From Ornithinimicrobium ciconiae (GTDB lineage: Bacteria > Actinomycetota > Actinomycetes > Actinomycetales > Dermatophilaceae), in NCBI RefSeq assembly GCF_007197575.1, contig NZ_CP041616.1, positions 3,348,001-3,412,000 on the forward strand: a stretch of DNA of 64,000 bases. Direction: 5' to 3'. A program made the position numbers and the translations under genes. The stretch's first letter is position 1. Each line of letters opens with the position of its first letter. A model generated the notes under the pieces. It worked only from the letters and a program-made list of their open reading frames with translations, was not told the origin of the DNA and searched no databases. Shown here piece after piece: positions 8,454-16,082 of this stretch.

Positions 8454-8703
8454 GTTGGACGATGACCTGCGGGATGTCATACGCACAGCGATCCGGACGC
8501 AGGCCTCCCCCCTGCACGTGCCCGACGAGATCCACCAGGTGCGCGCCCTGCCGCACACCCGCACCGGCAAGCGCCTCGAGGTGCCGCTCAAGCGGATGAT
8601 GCAGGGGGCTGACCCCGACACCGTCGTGCAGCGCACCGCCCTGGACGACCCGAGCCTGCTGGAGCCGTTCTTGGCGCTCGCGCGCGAGCGCCGGACCCGC
8701 TGA
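8416..8703 (+). pseudogene. 3' fragment of acetoacetyl-CoA ligase
   Basis: In a different frame from the preceding fragment, the 95 residues starting WMPLFVVLADPEGELDDDL and containing HVPDEIHQVRALPHTRTGK match the C-terminal domain of acetoacetate-CoA ligase (ANL superfamily), including the lysine after the TGK turn that completes adenylation. The other 550 residues are missing. The piece has no start signal of its own and is out of frame with the fused 5' fragment, so it should be inert. Confidence 0.65.
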
Positions 8704-8752
8704 CGACGTGCGCTCACGGTGGCTCATGGAGCCACTGGTCGCCCAACGATCG

Positions 8753-8772
8753 AATACACATGCAGGTGTATT
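8753..8772. promoter_or_regulatory. VapBC operator and leaderless promoter
   Basis: Perfect inverted repeat AATACAC-N6-GTGTATT. The -10 hexamer TATTAT (8769-8774) overlaps the right arm and sits six bases before the antitoxin ATG, so a repressor bound here would block the promoter. Conditional autorepression by the antitoxin or the TA complex is inference from VapBC systems. Confidence 0.6.
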
Positions 8773-8780
8773 ATGGTGTC

Positions 8781-8990
8781 ATGGCACGGACCAACATCGA
8801 CCTTGACGACGAGCTGGTCACGTCAGTGATGGCGCGCTATCGGCTTGAGTCCAAGCGCGCCGCAGTCGACTTCGCCCTCCGGCAGCTGATTCGCGAGCCT
8901 CTGACCCTGGACGAGATCCTTGCCATGAGGGGCAGCGGGTTCGAGGTCGACAACGAGGAGATCGAGGGAGACTGGGCGGTCTCCACGTGA
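8781..8990 (+). CDS. VapB-type antitoxin
   Basis: A 69-residue ribbon-helix-helix protein: MARTNIDLDDELVTSVMARY is the strand and first helix of VapB-like antitoxins, followed by a helix with RAAVDFALRQL and a C-terminal tail (EEIEGDWAV) that would wrap the toxin. The earlier in-frame ATG at 8760 lies within the operator; the ATG used here is six bases after TATTAT. Stop overlaps the toxin start. Confidence 0.85.
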   Translation: MARTNIDLDDELVTSVMARYRLESKRAAVDFALRQLIREPLTLDEILAMRGSGFEVDNEEIEGDWAVST

Positions 8991-9391
8991 TCGTCGACAC
9001 CTCGGTGTGGATCGAGTTCCTGCGACCCGGTCCCTCCAAGGCTGGTGACCATCTTGAGTCCCTGATCCGGCAGCAGGAACGGCTCGTGGTCCCCGAGACC
9101 GTGCTGATGGAGTTGCTGAGTGGCACGGCTGATGAGGTCGCTGCTGATCGTCGCCTCCGGATGCTCGAGTCCTTCGAGGTGACACCCACCGAACCCGTTG
9201 TTGACTCACTGGCTGCGGCGCGCCTCCAGCGTGCGTGCCGCCGCGAAGGCGAGTCCGTCCGCAACCTCGGCGACTGCCTCATTGCCAGCGTTTCCCTGCG
9301 CCTGGATGTGCCTGTGCTTCACCGGGACCGGGACTTCGAGGTGCTCCGCCGACACTGCGGCATTCAGACCGTGTCCCTCCTCGAGCTCTGA
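8987..9391 (+). CDS. VapC-type PIN-domain ribonuclease toxin
   Basis: A 134-residue PIN protein with the acidic residues expected: Asp in IVDTSVWIEF, Glu in VLMELLSG, Asp in NLGDCLIAS and Asp in HRDRDFEVL. Length and motif order are normal for an active RNase. GTG start overlaps the antitoxin stop by four bases. Target RNA unknown (VapC toxins often cut tRNA or rRNA). Confidence 0.88.
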   Translation: MIVDTSVWIEFLRPGPSKAGDHLESLIRQQERLVVPETVLMELLSGTADEVAADRRLRMLESFEVTPTEPVVDSLAAARLQRACRREGESVRNLGDCLIASVSLRLDVPVLHRDRDFEVLRRHCGIQTVSLLEL

Positions 9392-9472
9392 CCAGCAGGC
9401 AATGAGGCCCGTGGCTCAGTTCGAAAGTGCCAGCGAAACTACCAGTTCCAGTGCGATCGTCGGTGTGCCGCT

Positions 9473-10132
9473 TCACGGGACGCTGAGCGTGTGCGGCGCC
9501 GGTGCAGGGAGCTGGCGGGCCCGCGCTAAGTGCACCGCAAGGCCGGTCGAGCCCGCTGCCAGGACACAGCTGGCGAGAGCCAGGCCGGGTCCGGTGGCGA
9601 AGGCGACCAGTCCGACAAGACCGACGAGCAGCGTCACAGGCACCCAGCGCGGGACGGCACGGGTGAGCAAGAGACCCACCACGATCAGCAGCTGACCGCC
9701 GAGCCAGCCGACGATATGGACCAGCTCGAAGGTCAGGACCAGGGGTGACGCGTCGAGCGTCTCGACAACGCCCACCCGATCGGACATGGATGCTCCGCTC
9801 TGTGCCAGGGCAGGAAGATAGGCCATGGTGGCTTCGATCAGCCCCAGCGTGACACCTCCGGCCGCCACACCGACGGCGCCCAGCGCGACGGTGCGTGATC
9901 GTGATCCCAGTCGCCGGAGCAGGCCGAGGGCGGCGACCGTCCACGCCACCCCCGCGCACAGGAAGACGAGATTCGCCCACATCCACCGTCCAGGGCTCGC
10001 TGCAACCAGGGTCAGCAACTCGGTCGTGTCGTCGGCGAGCGGCGTGAGATCAAGAAGCATCGCCGCTCCCATCAGGATCGGCGCGCAGCAGAGCGCCACG
10101 AGGTCTGCTTGCGTGAGGGTGGGTCGAGGCAT
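9473..10132 (-). CDS. Six-helix membrane protein, probably controlled by the adjacent two-component system
   Basis: A 219-residue protein with about six hydrophobic segments (for example WANLVFLCAGVAWTVAALGL and IVGWLGGQLLIVVGLLL). The start has AGGAGAA upstream. No enzymatic motif is visible. It is divergent from a NarL-type kinase/regulator pair, and the 157-base gap holds a perfect 20-base palindrome, the usual arrangement for a direct target. Annotation beyond membrane protein would be a guess. Confidence 0.65.
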   Translation of the reverse strand: MPRPTLTQADLVALCCAPILMGAAMLLDLTPLADDTTELLTLVAASPGRWMWANLVFLCAGVAWTVAALGLLRRLGSRSRTVALGAVGVAAGGVTLGLIEATMAYLPALAQSGASMSDRVGVVETLDASPLVLTFELVHIVGWLGGQLLIVVGLLLTRAVPRWVPVTLLVGLVGLVAFATGPGLALASCVLAAGSTGLAVHLARARQLPAPAPHTLSVP

Positions 10133-10236
10133 GAGGTTCTCCTGAGTCGTGCGGTTGGGATCACCAGGCTGACGGTTCCGCGCCTCCTGTCACGTCCCCC
10201 TGCGGGCCGTGGTCGGTGGACCGCAGCAGGACCTTC

Positions 10237-10256
10237 CGTCCTCCCCCAGGAGGACG
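10237..10256. promoter_or_regulatory. Palindromic operator between membrane gene and histidine kinase
   Basis: CGTCCTCC-CCCA-GGAGGACG, two perfect 8-base arms, lies between the divergent genes, 22 bases upstream of the kinase -10 (TAGGTT, 10278-10283). A dimeric LuxR/NarL-type regulator such as the one encoded next door is the natural candidate to bind it. Confidence 0.5.
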
Positions 10257-10289
10257 ATCTCCCCCACTGCCGTCGCCTAGGTTGGCGTT

Positions 10290-11921
10290 GTGACGTGGTG
10301 GCGAAGTGCGGGCCCTCCCGCGGTGCTGTGCGCGGCCGGCCTGGTCGAGACCTGGCTCGCCTACGGAGCGGATCCCGGTCGCCTGATGCTGGTCGTTGTC
10401 CTCACCGCTCCCCTGGTATGGCGGCGGTCACAGCCAGCGCTTGGCATGCTGGTCATCAGTGCCGGATTCCTTGTCCAGGTTGTGGCGGAGTCGGTGCGCG
10501 TGGTGGACGGGACGTTCACCTGCTACTTCGCGCTGCTCTGGGCCACCTACTCCTGCGCCCGCCACGCCGGCTCGCCCGTGATGTCCGCTGCCTCGATGGC
10601 GGGGCCGTTGGCCGGAGGACTGACCATCGGTCTCATCGACCAGAGCCTGGTGTCCGCAATCCTGGCCGCCACGATCGTCACCGGATCGATCGGGGTGGGG
10701 CACGCCGTCCGGGTTCGTGTCACGACCCGGCAGACGTTGGAGCGACAGGCGCTGGAGATCGCCACCGCCACAGCCGTGGCCGCGTCGTGGCACGCCCGCC
10801 AGTCACGAGAGCAGATCGCCGCAGAGGTCCAGGTCACCCTGACCCAGCGCGTGCGGCAGATGATCGAGCTGGCGGGACGTGCCGCTCTCGAGCGTCGCAC
10901 CGATCCGCAGGCCGCCGCCCAGCGCCTGTGCATCGTGGAGGCCGAGGGTCGATCGGCCCTGCAGGACATGCGCATCACCCTGGGGATGTTGCGTGGGGCG
11001 GACGCCAGCGATCCCGGCCCAGGGTGTCAAGCCGAGGAGGTCGCTCACGCCGGGCCGGCCGCAGCTAGCAGCCACCGGCCCTGGACGTTCATCCTCGGGC
11101 TGGGACTCGCGGCCACCGCAGTCGTGCTCTTCAACCTCGCCGCTGGCTTCACGGCCGTGGCGGACTACGCCTTCCCGCTGGCACTGGTGGCGCTCGCGGC
11201 TCTCGGGGTCCGTGCGATGCAGCGCCAAGGCGAGATCCTGGCGAGGGTCCGACACCAGACCGTCCAGCTGCAAGCACTGCGTGAGGACGCCGCCAGGGCG
11301 GCGGTGGTCGAGGAGAAGACGCGCCTGGCCCGAGAGCTCCACGACGTGGTAGCCCACCATCTCGTGGTCATGGTGGTGCAGGCGGGCGCGGCGCGACGCG
11401 CCTTGGAGAAAGGGCGTCCCGGTTCGGCCGAGTCGCTCACCGCCGTCGCCAGCACGGGCGCCGAGGTGCTAAACGAGCTGCAGTCCCTCCTGGACCTCGT
11501 TGACCCCGGTGCCGCGGCCGGGCCGGCCCACGGCATGTCCGAGCTCGAACTGCTGGTCGACCGGGCCAGGGCCGGCGGGCTGGACGTCGAGTTGAGCGTC
11601 CTGGGGCATCGTCGCAGCCTGCCGGGCGGGGTGGATCTGGTTGCGCACCGGATCGTCCAGGAGTCGCTGACCAACGTGATCCGGCACGCTGAGGCCACCT
11701 GCGTGCAGGTGGTCATCACGTACGACCCGGACCGGGTGACGATCGAGGTCAAGGACGACGGTCGCGGGCTGCGGGAGGGGACCGCACTGGGCCTGGGGAC
11801 GCGCGGCATGGAGGAACGAGCGCAGATGTATGGCGGTTCCTGTGAGCTGAGCGAGCTCCCGGCCGGCGGAGCCCGTGTGCTGGCGACTCTGCCCCTGGGG
11901 CCGGAAGCAGCCCTAGGGTGA
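10290..11921 (+). CDS. NarL-type sensor histidine kinase with a duplicated core
   Basis: A 543-residue kinase. Residues 1-145 hold several membrane segments; a cytoplasmic stretch (about 150-240) resembles a HisKA_3 dimerisation domain but reads SREQIAAEVQVTLTQRV where the phospho-acceptor His should be. A second set of membrane segments (about 265-315) follows, then a complete HisKA_3 domain with RLARELHDVVAHH (His351) and an ATPase domain with HRIVQESLTNVIRHA and DDGRGL. It looks like a tandem duplication in which the first copy lost catalysis. GTG start lies six bases after TAGGTT. Overlaps the regulator gene by four bases. Confidence 0.88.
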   Translation: MTWWRSAGPPAVLCAAGLVETWLAYGADPGRLMLVVVLTAPLVWRRSQPALGMLVISAGFLVQVVAESVRVVDGTFTCYFALLWATYSCARHAGSPVMSAASMAGPLAGGLTIGLIDQSLVSAILAATIVTGSIGVGHAVRVRVTTRQTLERQALEIATATAVAASWHARQSREQIAAEVQVTLTQRVRQMIELAGRAALERRTDPQAAAQRLCIVEAEGRSALQDMRITLGMLRGADASDPGPGCQAEEVAHAGPAAASSHRPWTFILGLGLAATAVVLFNLAAGFTAVADYAFPLALVALAALGVRAMQRQGEILARVRHQTVQLQALREDAARAAVVEEKTRLARELHDVVAHHLVVMVVQAGAARRALEKGRPGSAESLTAVASTGAEVLNELQSLLDLVDPGAAAGPAHGMSELELLVDRARAGGLDVELSVLGHRRSLPGGVDLVAHRIVQESLTNVIRHAEATCVQVVITYDPDRVTIEVKDDGRGLREGTALGLGTRGMEERAQMYGGSCELSELPAGGARVLATLPLGPEAALG

Positions 11922-12580
11922 GCGGCCTGCGCATTCTCATCGCAGACGATCAGGACCTGGTCCGTCGCGGGTTCAGGCTGATCCTCGAGGCCGAGGAGGA
12001 CATCGAGGTCGTCGCGGACGCCAAGGACGGCGCCCAGGCTGTCGCCCTTGCCGCCGAGATGCGGCCCGACGTCGTGCTCCTGGACATCCGGATGCCGGTT
12101 CTCGACGGGCTCGAGGCTGCACGCCGAATCCTGCAGCAACCGGGTCAGCACGCACGGGTGCTCATGCTCACCACCTTCGACCTCGACGAGTATGTGTATG
12201 AGGCTCTGCGCGTCGGCGCCAGTGGGTTCCTGCTCAAGGACTCGTCGCCGGAGCAACTGGCAGCGGCAGTCAGAGCCGTGGCACAGGGCGAGTCGATCCT
12301 TGCTCCGACCGTGATCTCACGGATGATCGCGCGGTTCACCCGGCAACCCCCGGCGCGGAACGCCCAGAGACTGCTGGCCAGGCTCACGCCCCGCGAGCAG
12401 GAGGTCTTCGTCCTGCTGGCGCGAGGTCGGTCGAACCAGGAGATCGCGGGGGAACTGTTCCTCGGGGAGACCACCGTGAAGACCCACGTGGCCCGCGTCC
12501 TGGGCAAACTCGGTCTGCGAGACCGGGTGCAGGCAGTCGTGCTCGCCTACGAGAACGGCGTCGTGAGCCCGGCCGACTGA
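11918..12580 (+). CDS. NarL/LuxR-type response regulator
   Basis: A 220-residue regulator. The receiver has ADDQ near the N-terminus, phospho-acceptor Asp56 in LLDIRMP, Thr in MLTTFD and Lys in LLKDSSPEQL. The C-terminal GerE/LuxR helix-turn-helix reads LTPREQEVFVLLARGRSNQE and then ETTVKTHVARVLGKL. GTG start overlaps the kinase stop, so the pair is coupled. The likely site is the palindrome at 10237-10256. Confidence 0.93.
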   Translation: MSGLRILIADDQDLVRRGFRLILEAEEDIEVVADAKDGAQAVALAAEMRPDVVLLDIRMPVLDGLEAARRILQQPGQHARVLMLTTFDLDEYVYEALRVGASGFLLKDSSPEQLAAAVRAVAQGESILAPTVISRMIARFTRQPPARNAQRLLARLTPREQEVFVLLARGRSNQEIAGELFLGETTVKTHVARVLGKLGLRDRVQAVVLAYENGVVSPAD

Positions 12581-12754
12581 GAAGCCCGCACAGTGGTCCA
12601 CCAGCGACACGAGCGCTCCCCCGTGCCCGGACCGACCACCTGACCGGGTCACCTCTGCCCCTAGAACCGTCAAGGCGAGAGCGGCGCCTGACCCTTTTTC
12701 GATGCTGGTGATGATGCACTGGTCGGGCTCGATGCGGATGAGGTCCTTGCGGCG

Positions 12755-13087
12755 ATGTCCCGGGCCGCAGGGATCGAGCCGGTCGACTGGCCCGAGGCAC
12801 TAGAGCCGCTGCGCGCGCTGGCGTCGCCGGCGGTGGCGACCGAGCTGTCTCGGCTGTGCGTGCGAGCGCAGTCCGAGCAGGAGGCCGACCTCACCGCAGA
12901 GGACATCGCGCTGATCGCGCGGCCGTTCCGCTACATGGTGGACCTGGCCGGCGACGACGCGCTGACCAGCGCCGGGTGGATGAAGCCGACCTACGTCCAG
13001 CAGATCTACACCGACCTGGGCTTCGACGAAGACTGGTATGGCAAGGGCAACCGGGAGGACCAAGTTGGCGCAGTCACTGAACTCTGA
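12755..13087 (+). pseudogene. Fragment resembling a pRiA4b ORF-3-type protein, first part
   Basis: The residues ALTSAGWMKPTYVQQIYTDL and DWYGKGNREDQ resemble the C-terminal domain of actinobacterial plasmid pRiA4b ORF-3-like proteins, as I recall them. The open frame extends upstream to 12690 without an ATG or GTG in a good place, and the usual N-terminal domain is absent, so the gene is probably 5'-truncated. The stop at 13085 falls right after NREDQVGAVTEL, where related proteins continue; the following overlapping frame carries more plausible sequence. Confidence 0.4.
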
Positions 13088-13421
13088 CCAGGACTACCTG
13101 GCGGCGATCGCCGCGCGCCTGCTGCAGGACAAGCATCCCTATCAGCGGGCCACTGTGGCTCTCTTTGCCCTCTTCACGGCCGCGACCGGACAGGCGGTCT
13201 CCGACCACGTCGAGCCGACCGCCGCCCTGCTCACGGCCTGCGGGCTGGGGACCGGCCCCTCCGGAGTGGAGAGCTGGCACGTGATAGAGAACGTCAGGCC
13301 CGTGTGGATGGCGTTGCGTGCCACGACAGAGCGCACGTCTCGCGGCCAGGACGCGGTGGCACATCCCGGGGACCACCGGGCGGTCGCCCTGGCGCGGGCT
13401 GCGCTTTGGCCGGAGGGCTGA
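13038..13421 (+). pseudogene. Fragment overlapping the preceding one, second part
   Basis: This frame overlaps the preceding fragment by 50 bases. The part from TTG 13065 on (LAQSLNSDQDYLAAIAARL, then PYQRATVALFALFTAATGQ) looks like a real helical protein tail, while the first nine codons are the out-of-frame copy of the fragment before. It may be a separate small gene with a TTG start or the frameshifted continuation of the fragment. Function unknown. Confidence 0.3.
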
Positions 13422-13444
13422 TCGGCCTGAACCCAGCTTCCGAC

Positions 13445-14509
13445 TCAGGTCGGCTCGTCGACGAAGCGGATCAGGAACCGGTGCACGGCCTCACGGTCGG
13501 CAGCCTGCCGCCGGTAGCGGTGATCTGCGGTTAGTTTGTTGACGAAGGGCCTGAGCCGCCGGCGGTCGTGCGGGGTGACGCGGGAAAGCGTGGCCCGAGG
13601 ATCCTGGAGCGCGATCTCGGTCAGGGCCACGATGTCCTGAGCGTGCCGCTCGACGTCTCGGCTGTCAATGACATAGGCAGCTGCCTTGAGCACGATTGCG
13701 CCCAGCAGGTCCGGACGTCGGATGTGCCCGTCAACCCCAGCGATGGTGACGGGCACGCGCTCGGCTCTGCTGAGCGCCTGGTTCATACCCTCAACGCTTA
13801 CGCCGGGTCGTCCTGAGATTGTTGTCGGATGGGAGTCCTGCCGATCAATTCCCTCGGGGAGCAGCACATCAATCAGGGTCTTCTCCTCCCGCCGGAAGCG
13901 ATAGCCATAACCGTCACTGGTCTTGTCCTCCGTGAAGCCGCGATCGTGAAGGAACCGACTCGTGCGTCGCAGCGCATCGCGACGGACCCAGACATTCAGC
14001 GCGATGTCCCCGTCATCAGTCGTCCGGGGCGGCACGATCCCGTTCTCGAGGCAGTGAAGCATCGTCATCTGCCCGCCGACGAGCACCCACGGCAGGTCAG
14101 TCTGCTCCAGGTCGAGCAGTATCCGCCACATCGCCGTCTGGTGGGCCGGCAAAGGTGGGAACGCCACCTGGTCTCGGTCCAGGGTCGGCACCACTTCTGT
14201 CACGTGCCGCAAAGCAAAACTCAAAGCATGTAGGTCCCTGTGGGTCAGGTCCTCGATTTCGCCAATGGACAGGGCAAGCACATCACGGTGGGTGATCGCC
14301 TCTTCGGCAGTGACCCTTGGCGCCAGACCAAGTCGAGTGCTGATCTGGTCTATGAACCGGTCGACTGCCGTTGAACCTGCTCTCGCCACTTTCGGCACCT
14401 CCGCTTGGGCCGACTCGAAGACGCTTGCCACCACCGATGGCTGCTGTCCAGTGATCGCCGCGATGGCAGCCAGGAAAACCTGGACCGCCCGGTTTGGATC
14501 ATCGGTCAT
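13445..14509 (-). CDS. Nucleotidyltransferase-like protein, probable toxin of a two-gene TA-like system
   Basis: A 354-residue protein. Residues about 145-215 have the nucleotidyltransferase signature: LVGGQMTMLH, then RTTDDGDIAL (Asp-x-Asp), then TLIDVLLPEG with the third acidic residue. AbiEii-type toxins and MNT proteins use this fold to modify RNA or protein. The first 130 residues are a helical domain I do not recognise, and the C-terminal third contains LLGAIVLKAAAYV, a helix often found in AbiEii relatives. ATG overlaps the stop of the upstream helix-turn-helix gene by four bases. Lower GC than its neighbours suggests transfer. Confidence 0.65.
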   Translation of the reverse strand: MTDDPNRAVQVFLAAIAAITGQQPSVVASVFESAQAEVPKVARAGSTAVDRFIDQISTRLGLAPRVTAEEAITHRDVLALSIGEIEDLTHRDLHALSFALRHVTEVVPTLDRDQVAFPPLPAHQTAMWRILLDLEQTDLPWVLVGGQMTMLHCLENGIVPPRTTDDGDIALNVWVRRDALRRTSRFLHDRGFTEDKTSDGYGYRFRREEKTLIDVLLPEGIDRQDSHPTTISGRPGVSVEGMNQALSRAERVPVTIAGVDGHIRRPDLLGAIVLKAAAYVIDSRDVERHAQDIVALTEIALQDPRATLSRVTPHDRRRLRPFVNKLTADHRYRRQAADREAVHRFLIRFVDEPT

Positions 14510-15222
14510 GACTCGGCTGCCCTGAACTCGGTGAGCACGGCCTCCAATAGGCTGCGCCCGAGGCTGCGCGTCCGGGCATCCGTGTCAGCTGCCAGATCGA
14601 CAGCGACCATCACGCGCGGGGCAACGACTTGGGCGTCCACGCACCGGCCTGTGCGCAGGTGCAGGTCGTGGTCAACAACTCGCAGGGTCAAGTTGCCAGT
14701 CCTGCTCTCGATCAGGAAGAAGTCCCGGGTGAGACGCTCCTCGAAGTCCTTGGTGACGTAGGCATCGGCACTGGCTCCACCACCGAGTCCCAGCCCGTAG
14801 GCAGAGGCAGCGCTGACCCCGGTCCGGACCACACCTTGCTCTGCCAGGAGCGCCTCGATGTCACTCACTCCGATGCGGCACCGAGTGACGCGGGTCGAAC
14901 GGGACCTCAGCCATTTCTGCACTACTTCAACCTTGGTCACGCCCTTGACACGCTTACGCAGACGGGAGCGCTCCGCGGCGGACAGCCACTGAGCACCTCC
15001 CCCATCCACAAGATCTCCAACGGCCCACGCGACGCGGGGGGCCATGCCACGGCCCCTTGCCTGCGCCGAAGTCAGCGCTGCCTGCTGCTCCACACTGTCG
15101 ATGTCGATCAGCCACTGTGTCCCCACCCGTCGAGCGCGCAGCGTGTCAGCTGCGATGAGCGCGCGAACTCTCGCCGGCGTCACGGCCAGCAGCTCGCCCG
15201 CCTCCCGTGTGGTGATTTCCAT
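14506..15222 (-). CDS. Excisionase-type helix-turn-helix protein, probable antitoxin/repressor
   Basis: Residues 1-50 (MEITTREAGELLAVTPARVR, then GTQWLIDIDSV) are a MerR/excisionase-like DNA-binding domain; the other 190 residues, with a Gly-rich turn LGLGGGASADAY, are unrecognised. Start chosen at the ATG seven bases after TATAGT; a GTG two codons upstream lies in the operator. A perfect 10-base inverted repeat straddles this promoter, so autorepression is likely. The following gene encodes a nucleotidyltransferase, giving an AbiE-like (regulator plus NTase) arrangement with an unusual large antitoxin. Confidence 0.65.
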   Translation of the reverse strand: MEITTREAGELLAVTPARVRALIAADTLRARRVGTQWLIDIDSVEQQAALTSAQARGRGMAPRVAWAVGDLVDGGGAQWLSAAERSRLRKRVKGVTKVEVVQKWLRSRSTRVTRCRIGVSDIEALLAEQGVVRTGVSAASAYGLGLGGGASADAYVTKDFEERLTRDFFLIESRTGNLTLRVVDHDLHLRTGRCVDAQVVAPRVMVAVDLAADTDARTRSLGRSLLEAVLTEFRAAES

Positions 15223-15224
15223 AG

Positions 15225-15256
15225 ACACAACTATAGCGCCTACGTCATAGTTGTGT
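15225..15256. promoter_or_regulatory. Operator/promoter of the HTH-nucleotidyltransferase pair
   Basis: Perfect inverted repeat ACACAACTAT-N12-ATAGTTGTGT. The minus-strand -10 TATAGT (15230-15235) overlaps the left arm, seven bases before the ATG. Arms are one helical turn long and 22 bases apart centre to centre, fitting a dimer of the adjacent helix-turn-helix protein. The AT-rich arms stand out in GC-rich surroundings. Confidence 0.7.
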
Positions 15257-15336
15257 TAACAGTCAAACAGAGCTTCCCAAGCGCACGCAGTCGTCCACGC
15301 GGCTGACACATGATCACTTCATGTTAGATTCATGAC

Positions 15337-15618
15337 ATGAGCATGCTCCAGATTCGCAACCTCCCGGACGAGCTTCACTCCGCGCTCGCCGAGCGTGCAC
15401 GGGAGCAGAGCGTGAGCATGTCCGAATACGTCGTGCGTCTGCTACGCCGCGATCTCGCCCGGCCCACGATCGATGAGTGGGTCGCCGAGCAGCGGGCTGA
15501 CCGCACGCCCAGTCGTCACATCGACGTCGTGCAGACCCTTGACGAGGTCCGCATGGACTATGACCCGGACGAGCGCACCCAGTCGGAGGCGCCCGAGAAC
15601 CGATCGACGCGTCCGTGA
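15337..15618 (+). CDS. FitA/VapB-type ribbon-helix-helix antitoxin
   Basis: A 93-residue protein starting MSMLQIRNLPDELHSALAER, the classical FitA-like ribbon-helix-helix opening, then SMSEYVVRLLRRDL. The long acidic tail (DEVRMDYDPDE) would neutralise the toxin. TAGATT lies six bases before ATG, so the transcript is probably leaderless; a TCATGT-N10-ACATGA inverted repeat (15319-15340) spans the start. Overlaps the toxin gene by four bases. Confidence 0.85.
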   Translation: MSMLQIRNLPDELHSALAERAREQSVSMSEYVVRLLRRDLARPTIDEWVAEQRADRTPSRHIDVVQTLDEVRMDYDPDERTQSEAPENRSTRP

Positions 15619-16007
15619 GGCTAGTCCTCGACGCCAGCGCCGCCGTCAACGCCGTCCTCCCCGGACCCCTGCGCGAGCTGGCCCTCGGTCGGCTGGAAGG
15701 CGCAGAACTCCTCGCTCCGGACCTCATCGACACCGAGGTGCTCTCCGCGCTGGCACGGCTCTCTCGTGCCGACGTGATCACGGCCGACGAGGCGGACCGC
15801 GCGCTCGCCTCGTGGCAACGGCTCCCCTGCACACGCGTCTCCGTCGAGCCCTTGCTGGACGACATCTGGGACCTGCGCCAGTCGCTGCGGGTCACCGACG
15901 CGCACTACGTGGTGCTGTGCCGTGTCTTCCAGGCAACCCTGCTGACCGCCGACCAGCGACTGGTCCGGGCAGCACCTCCCGGAGTCTCCATCCTGACGAT
16001 TTCGTAG
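15615..16007 (+). CDS. VapC-type PIN-domain toxin
   Basis: A 130-residue PIN protein with Asp in LVLDASAAVNAVL, Glu in DTEVLSAL, Asp in VTDAHYVVL and Asp in LLTADQRLVRA. The motif set is complete, so it should be an active RNase. GTG start overlaps the antitoxin stop. A strong hairpin follows the stop. Confidence 0.87.
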   Translation: MRLVLDASAAVNAVLPGPLRELALGRLEGAELLAPDLIDTEVLSALARLSRADVITADEADRALASWQRLPCTRVSVEPLLDDIWDLRQSLRVTDAHYVVLCRVFQATLLTADQRLVRAAPPGVSILTIS

Positions 16008-16019
16008 GTTCTTTCCCTG

Positions 16020-16054
16020 GGGGTGTCTGAGTCACCGGGTGACTGAGACACCCC
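16020..16054. terminator. Bidirectional hairpin terminator
   Basis: GGGGTGTCT and AGTCAC pair with GTGACT and AGACACCCC around CGG, with one G-G mismatch. It sits between convergent genes (VapC on plus, ABC1 kinase on minus) and closely resembles the hairpin at 32557-32599. T-runs are weak, as usual in actinobacteria. Confidence 0.6.
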
Positions 16055-16082
16055 TCTCTCGTCAGCGGGCGATCGGCGGAGG

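Noticed and set aside
8760..8780. ATG 8760 as VapB start
   Set aside because: It is inside the operator and upstream of the -10 hexamer that precedes ATG 8781.
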